Origin: Bacillota bacterium
GTDB taxonomy: Bacteria > Bacillota > Bacilli > Bacillales_B > DSM-18226
Reading direction: 5' to 3'
NCBI GenBank assembly: GCA_021821235.1
Contig: JAKACS010000005.1
Location: 1-17,273 of the forward strand
DNA: 17,273 nt
Shown here: piece after piece, positions 6,773-14,497 of the stretch
Layout of the letters: each line of letters begins with the position of its first letter
Position numbering within the stretch: position 1 is the stretch's first letter
The notes under the pieces: generated by a model
What the model was told of the DNA's origin: nothing
Databases searched by the model: none
Seen by the model: only the letters and a program-made list of their open reading frames with translations
Position numbers and translations under genes: made by a program

Positions 6773-6795
6773 CGTCCTCATGAGCGGATTTTTTA
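6764..6795 (+). terminator. Riboswitch-controlled Rho-independent terminator before nrdA
   Basis: ATCCGCTCA (6764-6772) pairs perfectly with TGAGCGGAT (6781-6789) around an 8-nt loop, followed by an unbroken T-run to 6794. It lies 16 bp before the nrdA start codon, after the aptamer and before the AGGAGG ribosome binding site, so it is an attenuator rather than the end of an upstream gene. Confidence 0.9.
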
Positions 6796-6811
6796 TTTTA
6801 GGAGGAAAACG

Positions 6812-9085
6812 ATGATTACACAAGCTTATGTTCTCGAAACAATCGAAAAAGCATCAAAAGATTATCACATCGATGCATCAGCCCTCATCAACCAAGTGAA
6901 AGGGACCTTCACCTCTGAAACAGAAGCAAACGAACAGGCTTTATTCTATGCATTAAATCAGATTGCCATTGATGAGCCGAATTGGACGTATGTTGCGGCC
7001 CGGTTATATCTCAATGAATTATACGGAAAAGCGGCAACTAACCGCGGCTATCATCAAATAGCCAAATATGGTGACTTTTACACCTTAATCAAAGTTCTGT
7101 CAGACAAGGGGATTTATTCAGCAAAACTGCTTACCTTCTATTCAAAACAAGAAGTCGAAGAACTAGCAAAAGAAATAAAACCGGAACGTGACCATTTATT
7201 TAATTATATTGGATTATTTTTGCTGGCCGATCGCTATCTTGCCAAAGACCATGAGCGAAATATATATGAACTTCCCCAAGAACGATTCATGATCATCGCG
7301 ATGACGTTAATGATGCATGAAAAATCAGCCGCTCGTTTACAGCTCGTCAAAGAAGCTTATTGGGCACTAAGCCACTTATATATGACAGTCGCAACACCGA
7401 CACTCGCAAATGCCGGAAAAAACTTTGGCCAGCTATCCTCCTGTTTTATCGACACCGTCGATGATTCTTTGGACGGAATTTATTTAAACAATTGGGATAT
7501 TGCCAGACTAAGTAAAGATGGCGGCGGTATTGGGATTTACTATGGCAAAGTCCGCGCCCTCGGTTCGGATATCAAAGGTTTCAAAGGAAACTCATCCGGC
7601 GTTGTTCCATGGATCAAGTTAATCAATGATACGGCTGTCAATGTAGATCAGCTCGGCCAACGCCAAGGAGCGATTGCGATTTATCTCGATTTGTTCCACA
7701 AAGATATCATGAACGGATTTCTTGATCTGAAAACCAATAACGGCGATGAGCGTCGCAAAGCCCATGATATTTTCACCGGCGTCACTATCCCGGATTTATT
7801 TATGGAAAAACTTCAAGAAACAGATGAGCTAGGGCGTAGCATTGGCGAATGGCATACATTTTGTCCGCATCAAGTCAAACAAATCATGGACTGGAAAGAT
7901 GAAAACGGTCAGCCGCTTGGCCTAGAAGATTTTTATGATGAAACAGACAAAAAATACTTCAGTGAAAAATACATGGAAGCAGTCAATCATCCGCTTTTGC
8001 CGCGAAAAACGTATCGGGCGATGGACATTATGGTTCGGATCATGGTCGCTCAATTGGAGACAGGCACGCCGTATATGTTTTATCGTGATGAAGTCAACCG
8101 GCAAAACCCGAACAAGCATCTTCTTGGCAAAGGACGGACAGCGATTTTCTGCAGCAATCTTTGCACGGAAATTGCCCAAAACATGTCTGCCACGACCATT
8201 ATAAATGAATATCAGGATGAAGATGGGAACCTTGTGATCGTCCGGAAATCGGGTGACTTTGTTGTATGCAATCTGTCGTCTATTAATCTGGCAAAAGCCG
8301 TTCCCGCAAACGTTCTTAATCGGTTAATCCTGATTCAAGTGCGGATGTTAGACAATGTAATTGATATCAACACAATTTCAGTCGGACAAGCACAACAGAC
8401 CAATCAAAAGTTCCGGGCAATTGGCCTCGGGACATTCGGTTGGCACCATCTTCTTGCCCTTAACAAAATCCATTGGGAATCAGAGGAAGCCGTTCAATAT
8501 GCTGACAAACTTTATGAAGAGATTGCCTATCATACAATCCGCTCATCGATGGAACTTGCCAGAGAAAAAGGGGCATATAGCCAATTCCATGGGTCTGAAT
8601 GGGACACTGGCTTCTATTTTGAACGAAAAAATTATAAAACTGAACGATGGAGTCAATTGAAAACCGAAATCAAAAAACACGGAATCCGCAATGGCTGGCT
8701 GATGGCAATTGCGCCAAACTCATCAACGGCAAAAATTGGCGGTTCAACCGATGGCATTGATCCTTTGTATGCCGTAGAATACGCTGAAGAGAAAAAGAAT
8801 TTTAAATTTAAGGTCACTGCGCCTGATTTGAATCATAATACGTATACCTACTACCGCCGGGCGCGCCATCAAGTAAACCAGCTTTGGAGCATTCGGCAAA
8901 ATGCAGCCCGGCAGCGCCATATTGATCAGTCAATCAGCTTTAATTTATATGTAAAACACGACATTAAAGCAAAAGAATTGTTGACCCTTCATTTGGAAGC
9001 GTGGAAGCAAGGGTTAAAGACAACTTATTATGTCAGAAGCACCTCGCAAGCCGAGATCGAAGAATGTGAGGCCTGCCATAGTTAA
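6812..9085 (+). CDS. nrdA: Class I ribonucleoside-diphosphate reductase, alpha (catalytic) subunit
   Basis: The large subunit of aerobic ribonucleotide reductase, which reduces NDPs to dNDPs with a radical supplied by the beta subunit. Visible catalytic residues: Cys211 (QLSSCFID), the thiyl-radical Cys451 with Asn449 and Glu453 (SNLCTEI), Cys486 (VVCNLSSINL), the Tyr-Tyr radical relay (KTTYYVRS) and the C-terminal redox pair Cys752/Cys755 (ECEACHS). The N-terminus starts at the second part of the ATP-cone region: the first strands (VxKRDG type) are missing, so overall-activity control by dATP is probably absent or altered. The start at 6812 has AGGAGG with 6-nt spacing; the frame is open further upstream, but only across the riboswitch. 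At 757 aa, class Ia (NrdA) is favoured over class Ib (NrdE) because the partner looks NrdB-like and no nrdH or nrdI is adjacent. The assignment is not certain. Confidence 0.92.
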   Translation: MITQAYVLETIEKASKDYHIDASALINQVKGTFTSETEANEQALFYALNQIAIDEPNWTYVAARLYLNELYGKAATNRGYHQIAKYGDFYTLIKVLSDKGIYSAKLLTFYSKQEVEELAKEIKPERDHLFNYIGLFLLADRYLAKDHERNIYELPQERFMIIAMTLMMHEKSAARLQLVKEAYWALSHLYMTVATPTLANAGKNFGQLSSCFIDTVDDSLDGIYLNNWDIARLSKDGGGIGIYYGKVRALGSDIKGFKGNSSGVVPWIKLINDTAVNVDQLGQRQGAIAIYLDLFHKDIMNGFLDLKTNNGDERRKAHDIFTGVTIPDLFMEKLQETDELGRSIGEWHTFCPHQVKQIMDWKDENGQPLGLEDFYDETDKKYFSEKYMEAVNHPLLPRKTYRAMDIMVRIMVAQLETGTPYMFYRDEVNRQNPNKHLLGKGRTAIFCSNLCTEIAQNMSATTIINEYQDEDGNLVIVRKSGDFVVCNLSSINLAKAVPANVLNRLILIQVRMLDNVIDINTISVGQAQQTNQKFRAIGLGTFGWHHLLALNKIHWESEEAVQYADKLYEEIAYHTIRSSMELAREKGAYSQFHGSEWDTGFYFERKNYKTERWSQLKTEIKKHGIRNGWLMAIAPNSSTAKIGGSTDGIDPLYAVEYAEEKKNFKFKVTAPDLNHNTYTYYRRARHQVNQLWSIRQNAARQRHIDQSISFNLYVKHDIKAKELLTLHLEAWKQGLKTTYYVRSTSQAEIEECEACHS

Positions 9086-9095
9086 CATGGCAGGC
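9071..9095 (+). other. Intercistronic hairpin at the nrdA/nrdB junction
   Basis: GCCTGCCAT (9071-9079) pairs perfectly with ATGGCAGGC (9087-9095) around a 7-nt loop that contains the nrdA stop codon TAA. There is no T-run, so it is not a terminator. It sits directly before the AAAGGAGGAG ribosome binding site of nrdB. It may slow ribosomes, protect mRNA ends or help set the ratio of the two subunits (inference). Confidence 0.6.
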
Positions 9096-9111
9096 AAAGG
9101 AGGAGTTAAAC

Positions 9112-10158
9112 ATGAATATTCACGCACCACTACAGAGAATGAAACTGCTCAACCCCGAACATCCCAATAAATCAACAGGGATTATCAATGGGAAATCTTC
9201 AGGACTATTGAATTGGAACGATATTGCCTTTCCGCACATGTATGATTTATACCAGACGCTATTGTCAAACTTTTGGAAGGCACAGGAAATCAATCTGCAA
9301 GACGATATCAAGCAATGGGATTCTCTAAATTCGCTCGAACAGGATGTATTTTTGCGTGTCAACACACAGCTTGCTTCACTTGATAGTCTGCAAACACCGA
9401 CAATGTGCCAAGTCATGGACTTTGTAACAGATTCCAGCTTTAAAGCGATTTTCGCCGTTATTTCACAACAAGAAGCCGTACATAATGAATCGTATTCTTA
9501 TATCCTGAGTTCGCTTGTGCCTTTAGGGGAGCAAAACGCACGCTTTAATCAAGCGAAAGACGATCCGATTGTGCAAAAACGAAATGGGTTGATTTTAGAC
9601 GCTTATGAAGGTTTTCGCCAGAATCCAACCCCTCTCCACTTATTTAAACTTGGAGTGAATTCGATCAATTTAGAGGGGATTTACTTTTACGCGGGATTTG
9701 CCTTCTTCTATCACCTTGCCCGGCAGCAGAAAATGGTCAAAACAAGCACGATGATCAGTTATATTCAGCGGGATGAAATGCAGCATGCTTACTTTATGTC
9801 CCAGTTCATTCGAATCTTGTTAACAGAGAATCCTGATTTAAATACAGCTGAAAACATTGACTATATTTATCAAACAATTGATCACGCCGTACAGCTTGAG
9901 AAAGAATGGGCACATGTGATTTTGAAAGAGATAAAAGGAATCGATCTAAACGAGTTTGAGCATTACGTTGAATACTTGGCCAACAAGCGCTTGCGTCAGC
10001 TTGGACTCGAAAATTGCTATCCCGATCGCGAAAATCCAATGCCATGGATTCATGTTTTCAGCGATGAAATGATCAACGACACAAAATCTGATTTCTTTGA
10101 GCAAAAGGCAAGGACATATTCGAAAGTCTCGCAATCGAATGGGTTTGATGAGCTATGA
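9112..10158 (+). CDS. nrdB: Class I ribonucleoside-diphosphate reductase, beta (radical) subunit
   Basis: A 348-aa ferritin-like subunit that houses the dinuclear metal site and the tyrosyl radical used by NrdA. All expected ligands are present with family spacing: Asp91 (ASLDSLQ), Glu121 and His124 (QQEAVHNESY), Glu188 (NLEGI), and Glu222 and His225 (RDEMQHAYF). The radical tyrosine is Tyr128, four residues after His124. Trp55 (NFWKAQE) and the glycine-poor C-terminal tail probably serve the radical-transfer path and NrdA docking. A strong GGAGG lies upstream of the start. The stop codon overlaps the start of the flavodoxin gene (ATGA), implying translational coupling. Whether the site uses Fe-Fe or Mn-Mn cannot be read from sequence. 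Confidence 0.93.
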   Translation: MNIHAPLQRMKLLNPEHPNKSTGIINGKSSGLLNWNDIAFPHMYDLYQTLLSNFWKAQEINLQDDIKQWDSLNSLEQDVFLRVNTQLASLDSLQTPTMCQVMDFVTDSSFKAIFAVISQQEAVHNESYSYILSSLVPLGEQNARFNQAKDDPIVQKRNGLILDAYEGFRQNPTPLHLFKLGVNSINLEGIYFYAGFAFFYHLARQQKMVKTSTMISYIQRDEMQHAYFMSQFIRILLTENPDLNTAENIDYIYQTIDHAVQLEKEWAHVILKEIKGIDLNEFEHYVEYLANKRLRQLGLENCYPDRENPMPWIHVFSDEMINDTKSDFFEQKARTYSKVSQSNGFDEL

Positions 10159-10619
10159 AAATCGCAATCATCTACAGTTCGAAAACGGGCAATACAGAAG
10201 AACTTGTAAAAATCCTGTATACGCTTTTTCTAAAACATGTTTCCACAGTAGAATTATACCGGATCACTGAATTTCCTTTTGGTCAGCTTGGCGTGTATGA
10301 TGCGATTGTGATCGGAACGTATACGTGGGGAGACGGGGAGCTTCCGCCTGAGATGGAACCGCTCTACCAAGCATTTGAAACAATGGATGGCAAACAAATC
10401 ATTACAGGTGTCGTCGGAACAGGGGACAGTTTTTACCCAAATTTTTGCGGGGCGGTTGATCGATTTCGTGATATGCTCCATGTTCATACTAATTTGACGG
10501 TTACGTTAAAAATTGAGTTAAGTCCGCAAATAAGCGATCTCGAACGCTGCAAATGGTTTGTTGAAATTTTTATGAAAAAATGCCGAAACGGAAGTGAATC
10601 TTATGTTAACGCTAGATGA
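10155..10619 (+). CDS. Short-chain flavodoxin inside the nrd operon
   Basis: A 154-aa FMN-binding electron carrier. The phosphate-binding loop is SSKTGNTEE (8-16), the first isoalloxazine loop is GTYTWGDGELP (54-64) and the second is GTGDSFYPNFCGAVD (88-102), all as in Bacillus flavodoxins. It is longer than NrdI and has a different loop sequence, so I do not call it nrdI. It starts within the nrdB stop codon and its end overlaps nrdD, so it is cotranslated with the reductases. Likely roles are reducing the iron-sulfur cluster of the radical-SAM activase NrdG, as flavodoxin does for such enzymes, or maintaining or activating the NrdB metal site in an NrdI-like way. Neither is proven by sequence. 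Confidence 0.9.
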   Translation: MKIAIIYSSKTGNTEELVKILYTLFLKHVSTVELYRITEFPFGQLGVYDAIVIGTYTWGDGELPPEMEPLYQAFETMDGKQIITGVVGTGDSFYPNFCGAVDRFRDMLHVHTNLTVTLKIELSPQISDLERCKWFVEIFMKKCRNGSESYVNAR

Positions 10620-12549
10620 ACAATTTAAACAAATTTTAGAAAACAACAACCAGGATTTAGTACAGGAAAACGCCAATGTTGATGGATTATCGCCAATGGG
10701 GATGATGAGTTTATTTGCCTCTGCTTCTGCTAAGCATTATACTCTCGAAAACCTGCTTTCAGAAGACGTAAAACAAGCTTTTTTGGATGGGTATATTCAT
10801 ATTCATGACCTCGATTACTACGCAAGTGGCACAACAACTTGCAGTCAAATCCCGCTTGCAAAACTGTTGAAAAATGGTTTCAATACAGGTCACGGACATA
10901 TGAGAGAACCAAAAAACATTATGAGTGCGATGGCATTGACAAGTATTATTTTTCAAGCAAATCAAAATATGCAGCATGGCGGCCAATCGATCCCTACTTT
11001 TGATTATGATTTAGCTCCTTATGTTCGAATGACCTTTGAAAAGAAAAAAGAATTGGTTCGTGAAATCACATTTGAAGCTGATGAAGCATTCATTGAGGAA
11101 AAGGCATGGGAATGGACGGAGCGTGAAGTTTTTCAAGCATGTGAAGCGTTTTGCCACAATTCCAATTCCATGCACTCAAGAGGCGGGGGACAAACACCGT
11201 TTATTTCAATCAATCTTGGGACGGATATGTCAAAAGAAGGAAGGCTGATTACAAAAAACATCCTTCTGGCTACACAAAAAGGGTTAGGTAATGGTGAAAC
11301 TCCCATTTTTCCCATTATCGTTTTTAAAATTAAGGAAGGAATTAATTTTAATGAGGGCGATCCAAACTTCGACTTGTACCGCCTTTCTTTAGAAACGACA
11401 GCAAAGCGGCTTTTTCCAAATTACGTATTTATCGATGCCCCCTTTAATCTAGCTTACTATGACGGCACAAAAGAATCGGAAATCAGTACAATGGGGTGCC
11501 GCACAAGGGTGATCGGCAATATCAACGGCAAAGAAACGCCAGTCGGCAGAGGCAATCTTTCGTTTACCTCGATTAATTTGCCACTGCTGGCGATCGAATC
11601 AGCATCGATTCATGACTTTTGGAAAAAGCTCGAAAATTATACGAATCTTTGTATTAAACAGCTGTATGAACGGTATTTATATCAAGCGGAAAAAACAGCG
11701 AGCCACTTTACATTTTTATATCGCCAAGGCGTATGGTGGAACGGAGAAGAATTAGAGCCGCAGCAAAAATTAACGGATATTTTAAAACAAGGGACACTGT
11801 CTGTTGGTTTTGTCGGATTGGCAGAAGCTTTAGTCCAATTAACCGGGGCACACCATGGCGAGAGTAAAGAGGCACAGCAGCTTGGATATGAAATCATTCA
11901 ATTTTTACGATTAAAAATGGATATAGCCACCGAACGGAAACAGTTGAACTTTTCATTAGTTGCTACTCCTGCCGAGTCGTTCGCAGGGAAAGCTCTTCGG
12001 CAAACAAGGGCAAAACATGGGGTCATTAAAGGGGTGACCGACCGGGAGTATTTCACGAACAGCTTTCATGTCCCTGTTTATTATCAAATTAAAGCAATTG
12101 ATAAAATCAAAATTGAAGCCCCTTTTCATGAACTGACAAATGGCGGACATATCACATACATCGAGCTAGATGGAAATGCCAGCAAAAATATTGACGCTTT
12201 AGATTCGATTGTTCGCGCAATGCAAAAAAATGGAATTGGTTACGGAAGCATCAATCACCCTGTAGACGGGTGCATGGCATGCCACTATAAAGGCATCATT
12301 GAAAATGAATGCCCGAATTGCGGCAATACCGATGAAGCGAAAATCGAACGAATTAGAAGAATTACCGGTTATTTAGTCGGTTCCTTAAACAGGTGGAATT
12401 CGAGCAAACAAAGTGAAGAACGTGATCGAGTCAAGCACGGCCTTCGCAAAAACGATACGAGTAACAATGATGGAAAAACTCAACAGACTGGGATTAGCCC
12501 CAACACAAATCCGGTGACTGCCAATGCAAGTGTTAAACATTCTTCATGA
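10603..12549 (+). CDS. nrdD: Anaerobic (class III) ribonucleoside-triphosphate reductase
   Basis: A glycyl-radical enzyme that makes dNTPs without oxygen after activation by NrdG. The glycyl radical is Gly589 in RRITGYLVGSLNRW. A zinc-type cysteine knuckle, Cys557/Cys560 and Cys570/Cys573 (CMAC, CPNC), precedes it. Active-site cysteines are likely in TTTCSQIP and CEAFCHNSNSMHSRGGG. The N-terminal ATP-cone found in many NrdDs is missing; the protein opens with the core segment ILENNNQDLVQENANVDG. After the usual ERDRVKHG end comes an extra polar tail of about 30 residues (Asn/Thr/Lys rich) that overlaps nrdG by 26 nt. I chose ATG 10603, with GGAAGTG at 6 nt, over the in-frame GTG at 10594. It overlaps the flavodoxin end by 17 nt. 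Length is 648 aa. Confidence 0.93.
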   Translation: MLTLDEQFKQILENNNQDLVQENANVDGLSPMGMMSLFASASAKHYTLENLLSEDVKQAFLDGYIHIHDLDYYASGTTTCSQIPLAKLLKNGFNTGHGHMREPKNIMSAMALTSIIFQANQNMQHGGQSIPTFDYDLAPYVRMTFEKKKELVREITFEADEAFIEEKAWEWTEREVFQACEAFCHNSNSMHSRGGGQTPFISINLGTDMSKEGRLITKNILLATQKGLGNGETPIFPIIVFKIKEGINFNEGDPNFDLYRLSLETTAKRLFPNYVFIDAPFNLAYYDGTKESEISTMGCRTRVIGNINGKETPVGRGNLSFTSINLPLLAIESASIHDFWKKLENYTNLCIKQLYERYLYQAEKTASHFTFLYRQGVWWNGEELEPQQKLTDILKQGTLSVGFVGLAEALVQLTGAHHGESKEAQQLGYEIIQFLRLKMDIATERKQLNFSLVATPAESFAGKALRQTRAKHGVIKGVTDREYFTNSFHVPVYYQIKAIDKIKIEAPFHELTNGGHITYIELDGNASKNIDALDSIVRAMQKNGIGYGSINHPVDGCMACHYKGIIENECPNCGNTDEAKIERIRRITGYLVGSLNRWNSSKQSEERDRVKHGLRKNDTSNNDGKTQQTGISPNTNPVTANASVKHSS

Positions 12550-13012
12550 TTCCATAGTAGACGGAAAAGGATTGCGGACGGTTATTTTTTTTGCAGGTTG
12601 TCCTCATCATTGCCTCGGATGTCACAACCCACAGTCGTGGAATCGGATTAATGGTATCAATATGTCGGAAGAGGAAATCTTCCAAGAGGTCGTGGGAAAT
12701 GAATTATCGGATGTGACGTTTAGCGGCGGAGAGCCCTTTCTGCAATCTGCAGAGCTTGCCCTACTTGCTAAACGCTTAAAGCAGGCTGGCAAAAACATAT
12801 GGTGCTACACAGGCTATTTATTTGAAGAACTGATCCGGCAGCCGCAGCATCTTGCTGTGCTACAGCACATTGATGTATTGGTAGATGGCAGGTTTGAACT
12901 TTCAGAGCGGGATTTATCGCTGCTTTATAAAGGCAGTCGAAATCAACGGATTATTAATATTCCAAGAGCATTGGAATGTCTATGCACTGCGATTTCGAAA
13001 GAAAGAGTCTGA
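12524..13012 (+). CDS. nrdG: Anaerobic ribonucleotide reductase activating protein (radical SAM)
   Basis: A 162-aa radical S-adenosylmethionine enzyme that generates the glycyl radical on NrdD. The [4Fe-4S] motif is Cys26-Cys30-Cys33 (GCPHHCLGCHNP), the CX3CX2C spacing of the family. The SAM-binding segment FSGGEP follows at about residue 65, and the C-terminal QRIINI is typical of NrdG. The opening ILHDSIVDGKGLRTVIFFAGC is the canonical NrdG N-terminus. The start lies inside the end of nrdD, with GGTGA 6 nt upstream, so translation is coupled. The electron needed for SAM cleavage may come from the flavodoxin encoded two genes upstream (inference). It is the last gene of the operon. Confidence 0.94.
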   Translation: MQVLNILHDSIVDGKGLRTVIFFAGCPHHCLGCHNPQSWNRINGINMSEEEIFQEVVGNELSDVTFSGGEPFLQSAELALLAKRLKQAGKNIWCYTGYLFEELIRQPQHLAVLQHIDVLVDGRFELSERDLSLLYKGSRNQRIINIPRALECLCTAISKERV

Positions 13013-13028
13013 GCCACTTCAGACTCTT
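13003..13028. terminator. Convergent hairpin between the nrd and ger operons
   Basis: AAGAGTCTGA (13003-13012) pairs perfectly with TCAGACTCTT (13019-13028) around a 6-nt loop. The left arm contains the nrdG stop codon. There is no solid T-run on the plus strand; on the minus strand the stem is followed by TCTTTC. It could act as a weak terminator for both converging operons. The remaining 140 bp up to the gerB stop show no stronger hairpin and no gene. Confidence 0.55.
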
Positions 13029-13168
13029 CTCCATTAAAACAATACTCCATTCTATTGGCGGGCAAGCCTTTCAATTTAGCCTTCCACTCTAAAAAGGCGT
13101 TTGTGTGAACTTGCAAATCGTCGTCCCGATTATCCGGCTTTTTATTTATTTGGCTGAGAACCCCGATG

Positions 13169-14266
13169 TTATCTCTGTTTCATTTTTCTCCGTTTTACCG
13201 TATCAACCACGAGGTAAAGGATCGGAATGAATTCGACAAAATAGGCGAACGTTGCCCATGATGTTTCAAAAAAATCATTCAATTGTGCTGTATTTTCGGA
13301 CATTTGCAGAGACATCGTAATCATCACCATCGCCAATGAAAAGGTAAATGGACGGTAGTCTTTTAACCGAAACAATTGTGATAAAATGATAACAGCCACA
13401 TACAGTGTAATGCTTACTTTCAAAAATACAGTCGTTGACCAAATGGCAACCAATAACGGATCCATATTTTCGATAAAGTCGGCGATATGAATATAGCGAA
13501 TCAGCTCAAGTGTAGGATAGGTCAAATGGCTTGCCAGATCAGGGCCGAACAAAAAGAGGATTGAGACCACATTTACAACCAACATCACAGTCGATATTAC
13601 CAGTGCCCATATAACTGATTTCACTGTTTTCTTATTTTCAGCAATTAATGGAAAGAAAAACACCAGCAGGATCACTTCTCCAAACCACGGGGCAATTGAA
13701 TAGCTTCCTTTCAAAACTCCTTGAAGCTGATGGTTTGTGATAAATGCCATCCACCGATCCCACTCAAACTCATTCCCGATAAAAAAGTTTTGCAGTAAAA
13801 CAGCTATTAAAATAATGAAAAACAGACCTTGTGCTGTTCGAAACAATGTCTCTATTCCCAACCTAACCGTAATGGCGATCACAAACCCAAAAATAATCCC
13901 CACCGCTGCGCCAGGCGTCGTTGGAAGATAAGTTTGAACCATAAAATCTTCGTATTCCCTTAAAATATACGCACCCAAATGCAAATAGAAAAAGAACAGA
14001 ATCATCATAAATGGAACATGAATCCAAACAGGTAAAATATCTTTTCCATAATGAACCAAATATTCATACGGCCTCCGCTGTGCCAGTTTAATTGTAAAAA
14101 AGGCTAAAAGACCCCCGGACAAGGCACCCACGTAAAGAACAATCCATGCGTCATATTCCGACTGTTTTACAAGCGGCCCAAAAGAAAACCCAGCGGCAGT
14201 GGAATAAAAGTAAAGGGTAAAAAACAGCAAAAGTTGATTTTGGGTAATTCGCTCTTGGTTCAACAT
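13169..14266 (-). CDS. Spore germinant receptor B subunit (GerAB/GerKB family permease-like)
   Basis: A 365-aa integral membrane protein of the spore germination GerB family, related to amino acid permeases (APC superfamily), expected in the inner spore membrane, where it binds germinant as part of the GerA-type receptor. About ten hydrophobic segments run along the protein. The N-terminus ERITQNQLLLFFTLYFYSTAAGF matches the family opening, and it ends in a basic tail (VKRRKMKQR). The ATG at 14266 has AGG/AGGG at good distance; a GTG two codons earlier abuts the stop of the preceding gene but has poorer spacing. It is the last gene of the four-gene operon. The germinant cannot be deduced. Confidence 0.88.
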   Translation of the reverse strand: MLNQERITQNQLLLFFTLYFYSTAAGFSFGPLVKQSEYDAWIVLYVGALSGGLLAFFTIKLAQRRPYEYLVHYGKDILPVWIHVPFMMILFFFYLHLGAYILREYEDFMVQTYLPTTPGAAVGIIFGFVIAITVRLGIETLFRTAQGLFFIILIAVLLQNFFIGNEFEWDRWMAFITNHQLQGVLKGSYSIAPWFGEVILLVFFFPLIAENKKTVKSVIWALVISTVMLVVNVVSILFLFGPDLASHLTYPTLELIRYIHIADFIENMDPLLVAIWSTTVFLKVSITLYVAVIILSQLFRLKDYRPFTFSLAMVMITMSLQMSENTAQLNDFFETSWATFAYFVEFIPILYLVVDTVKRRKMKQR

Positions 14267-14272
14267 CTTCAC

Positions 14273-14494
14273 CTACCCTAAAATTTTCTTCTGCAATGGC
14301 TGAAATAAGAATTGTATTAAATCGTTCGGGCTTGGAATATGTCTAAACAATAAAACCGCAAGCACACAGTAGAGCAATGACATCCCCATAATGGCAAAGA
14401 CAATGACAAATGTTCTTTTTTTGCGTTTTTTTCTTTTTAACCTATTCCACTCGAGCAAAAAGATTACGCTAAAGGAGACAATTAATATGAACAT
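14273..14494 (-). CDS. Small two-TM protein of the germinant receptor operon (D-subunit-like)
   Basis: A 73-aa protein with an N-terminal hydrophobic helix (residues 1-14), a strongly basic loop (KRKKRKKR, about 20-27) and a second hydrophobic helix (28-50). The basic patch between helices predicts both ends outside and the loop in the cytoplasm. It lies between gerC (3-nt gap) and gerB (near contact), with AAAGGG upstream of its ATG, so it is a real translated gene. Small two-TM proteins adjacent to Ger receptor genes are known in Bacillus and reported to modulate germination (D subunits). Assignment here is by size, topology and position, not by recognised sequence. Confidence 0.7.
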   Translation of the reverse strand: MFILIVSFSVIFLLEWNRLKRKKRKKRTFVIVFAIMGMSLLYCVLAVLLFRHIPSPNDLIQFLFQPLQKKILG

Positions 14495-14497
14495 AAT

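Noticed and set aside
6659..6811. In-frame upstream extension of nrdA (51 more codons from an ATG at 6659)
   Set aside because: It would translate the B12 box, antiterminator and terminator. The ATG at 6812 has an ideal AGGAGG site, and the extension has no resemblance to an ATP-cone.
6812..10158. Annotation as class Ib nrdEF
   Set aside because: No nrdH or nrdI is adjacent, and the beta subunit motif QEAVHNESY looks closer to NrdB. The Ia/Ib boundary is nonetheless not settled by eye.
10155..10619. Annotation as nrdI
   Set aside because: Loop sequences (SSKTGNTEE, TYTWGDGELP) and the 154-aa length are those of a true short-chain flavodoxin. NrdI function is possible but not shown.
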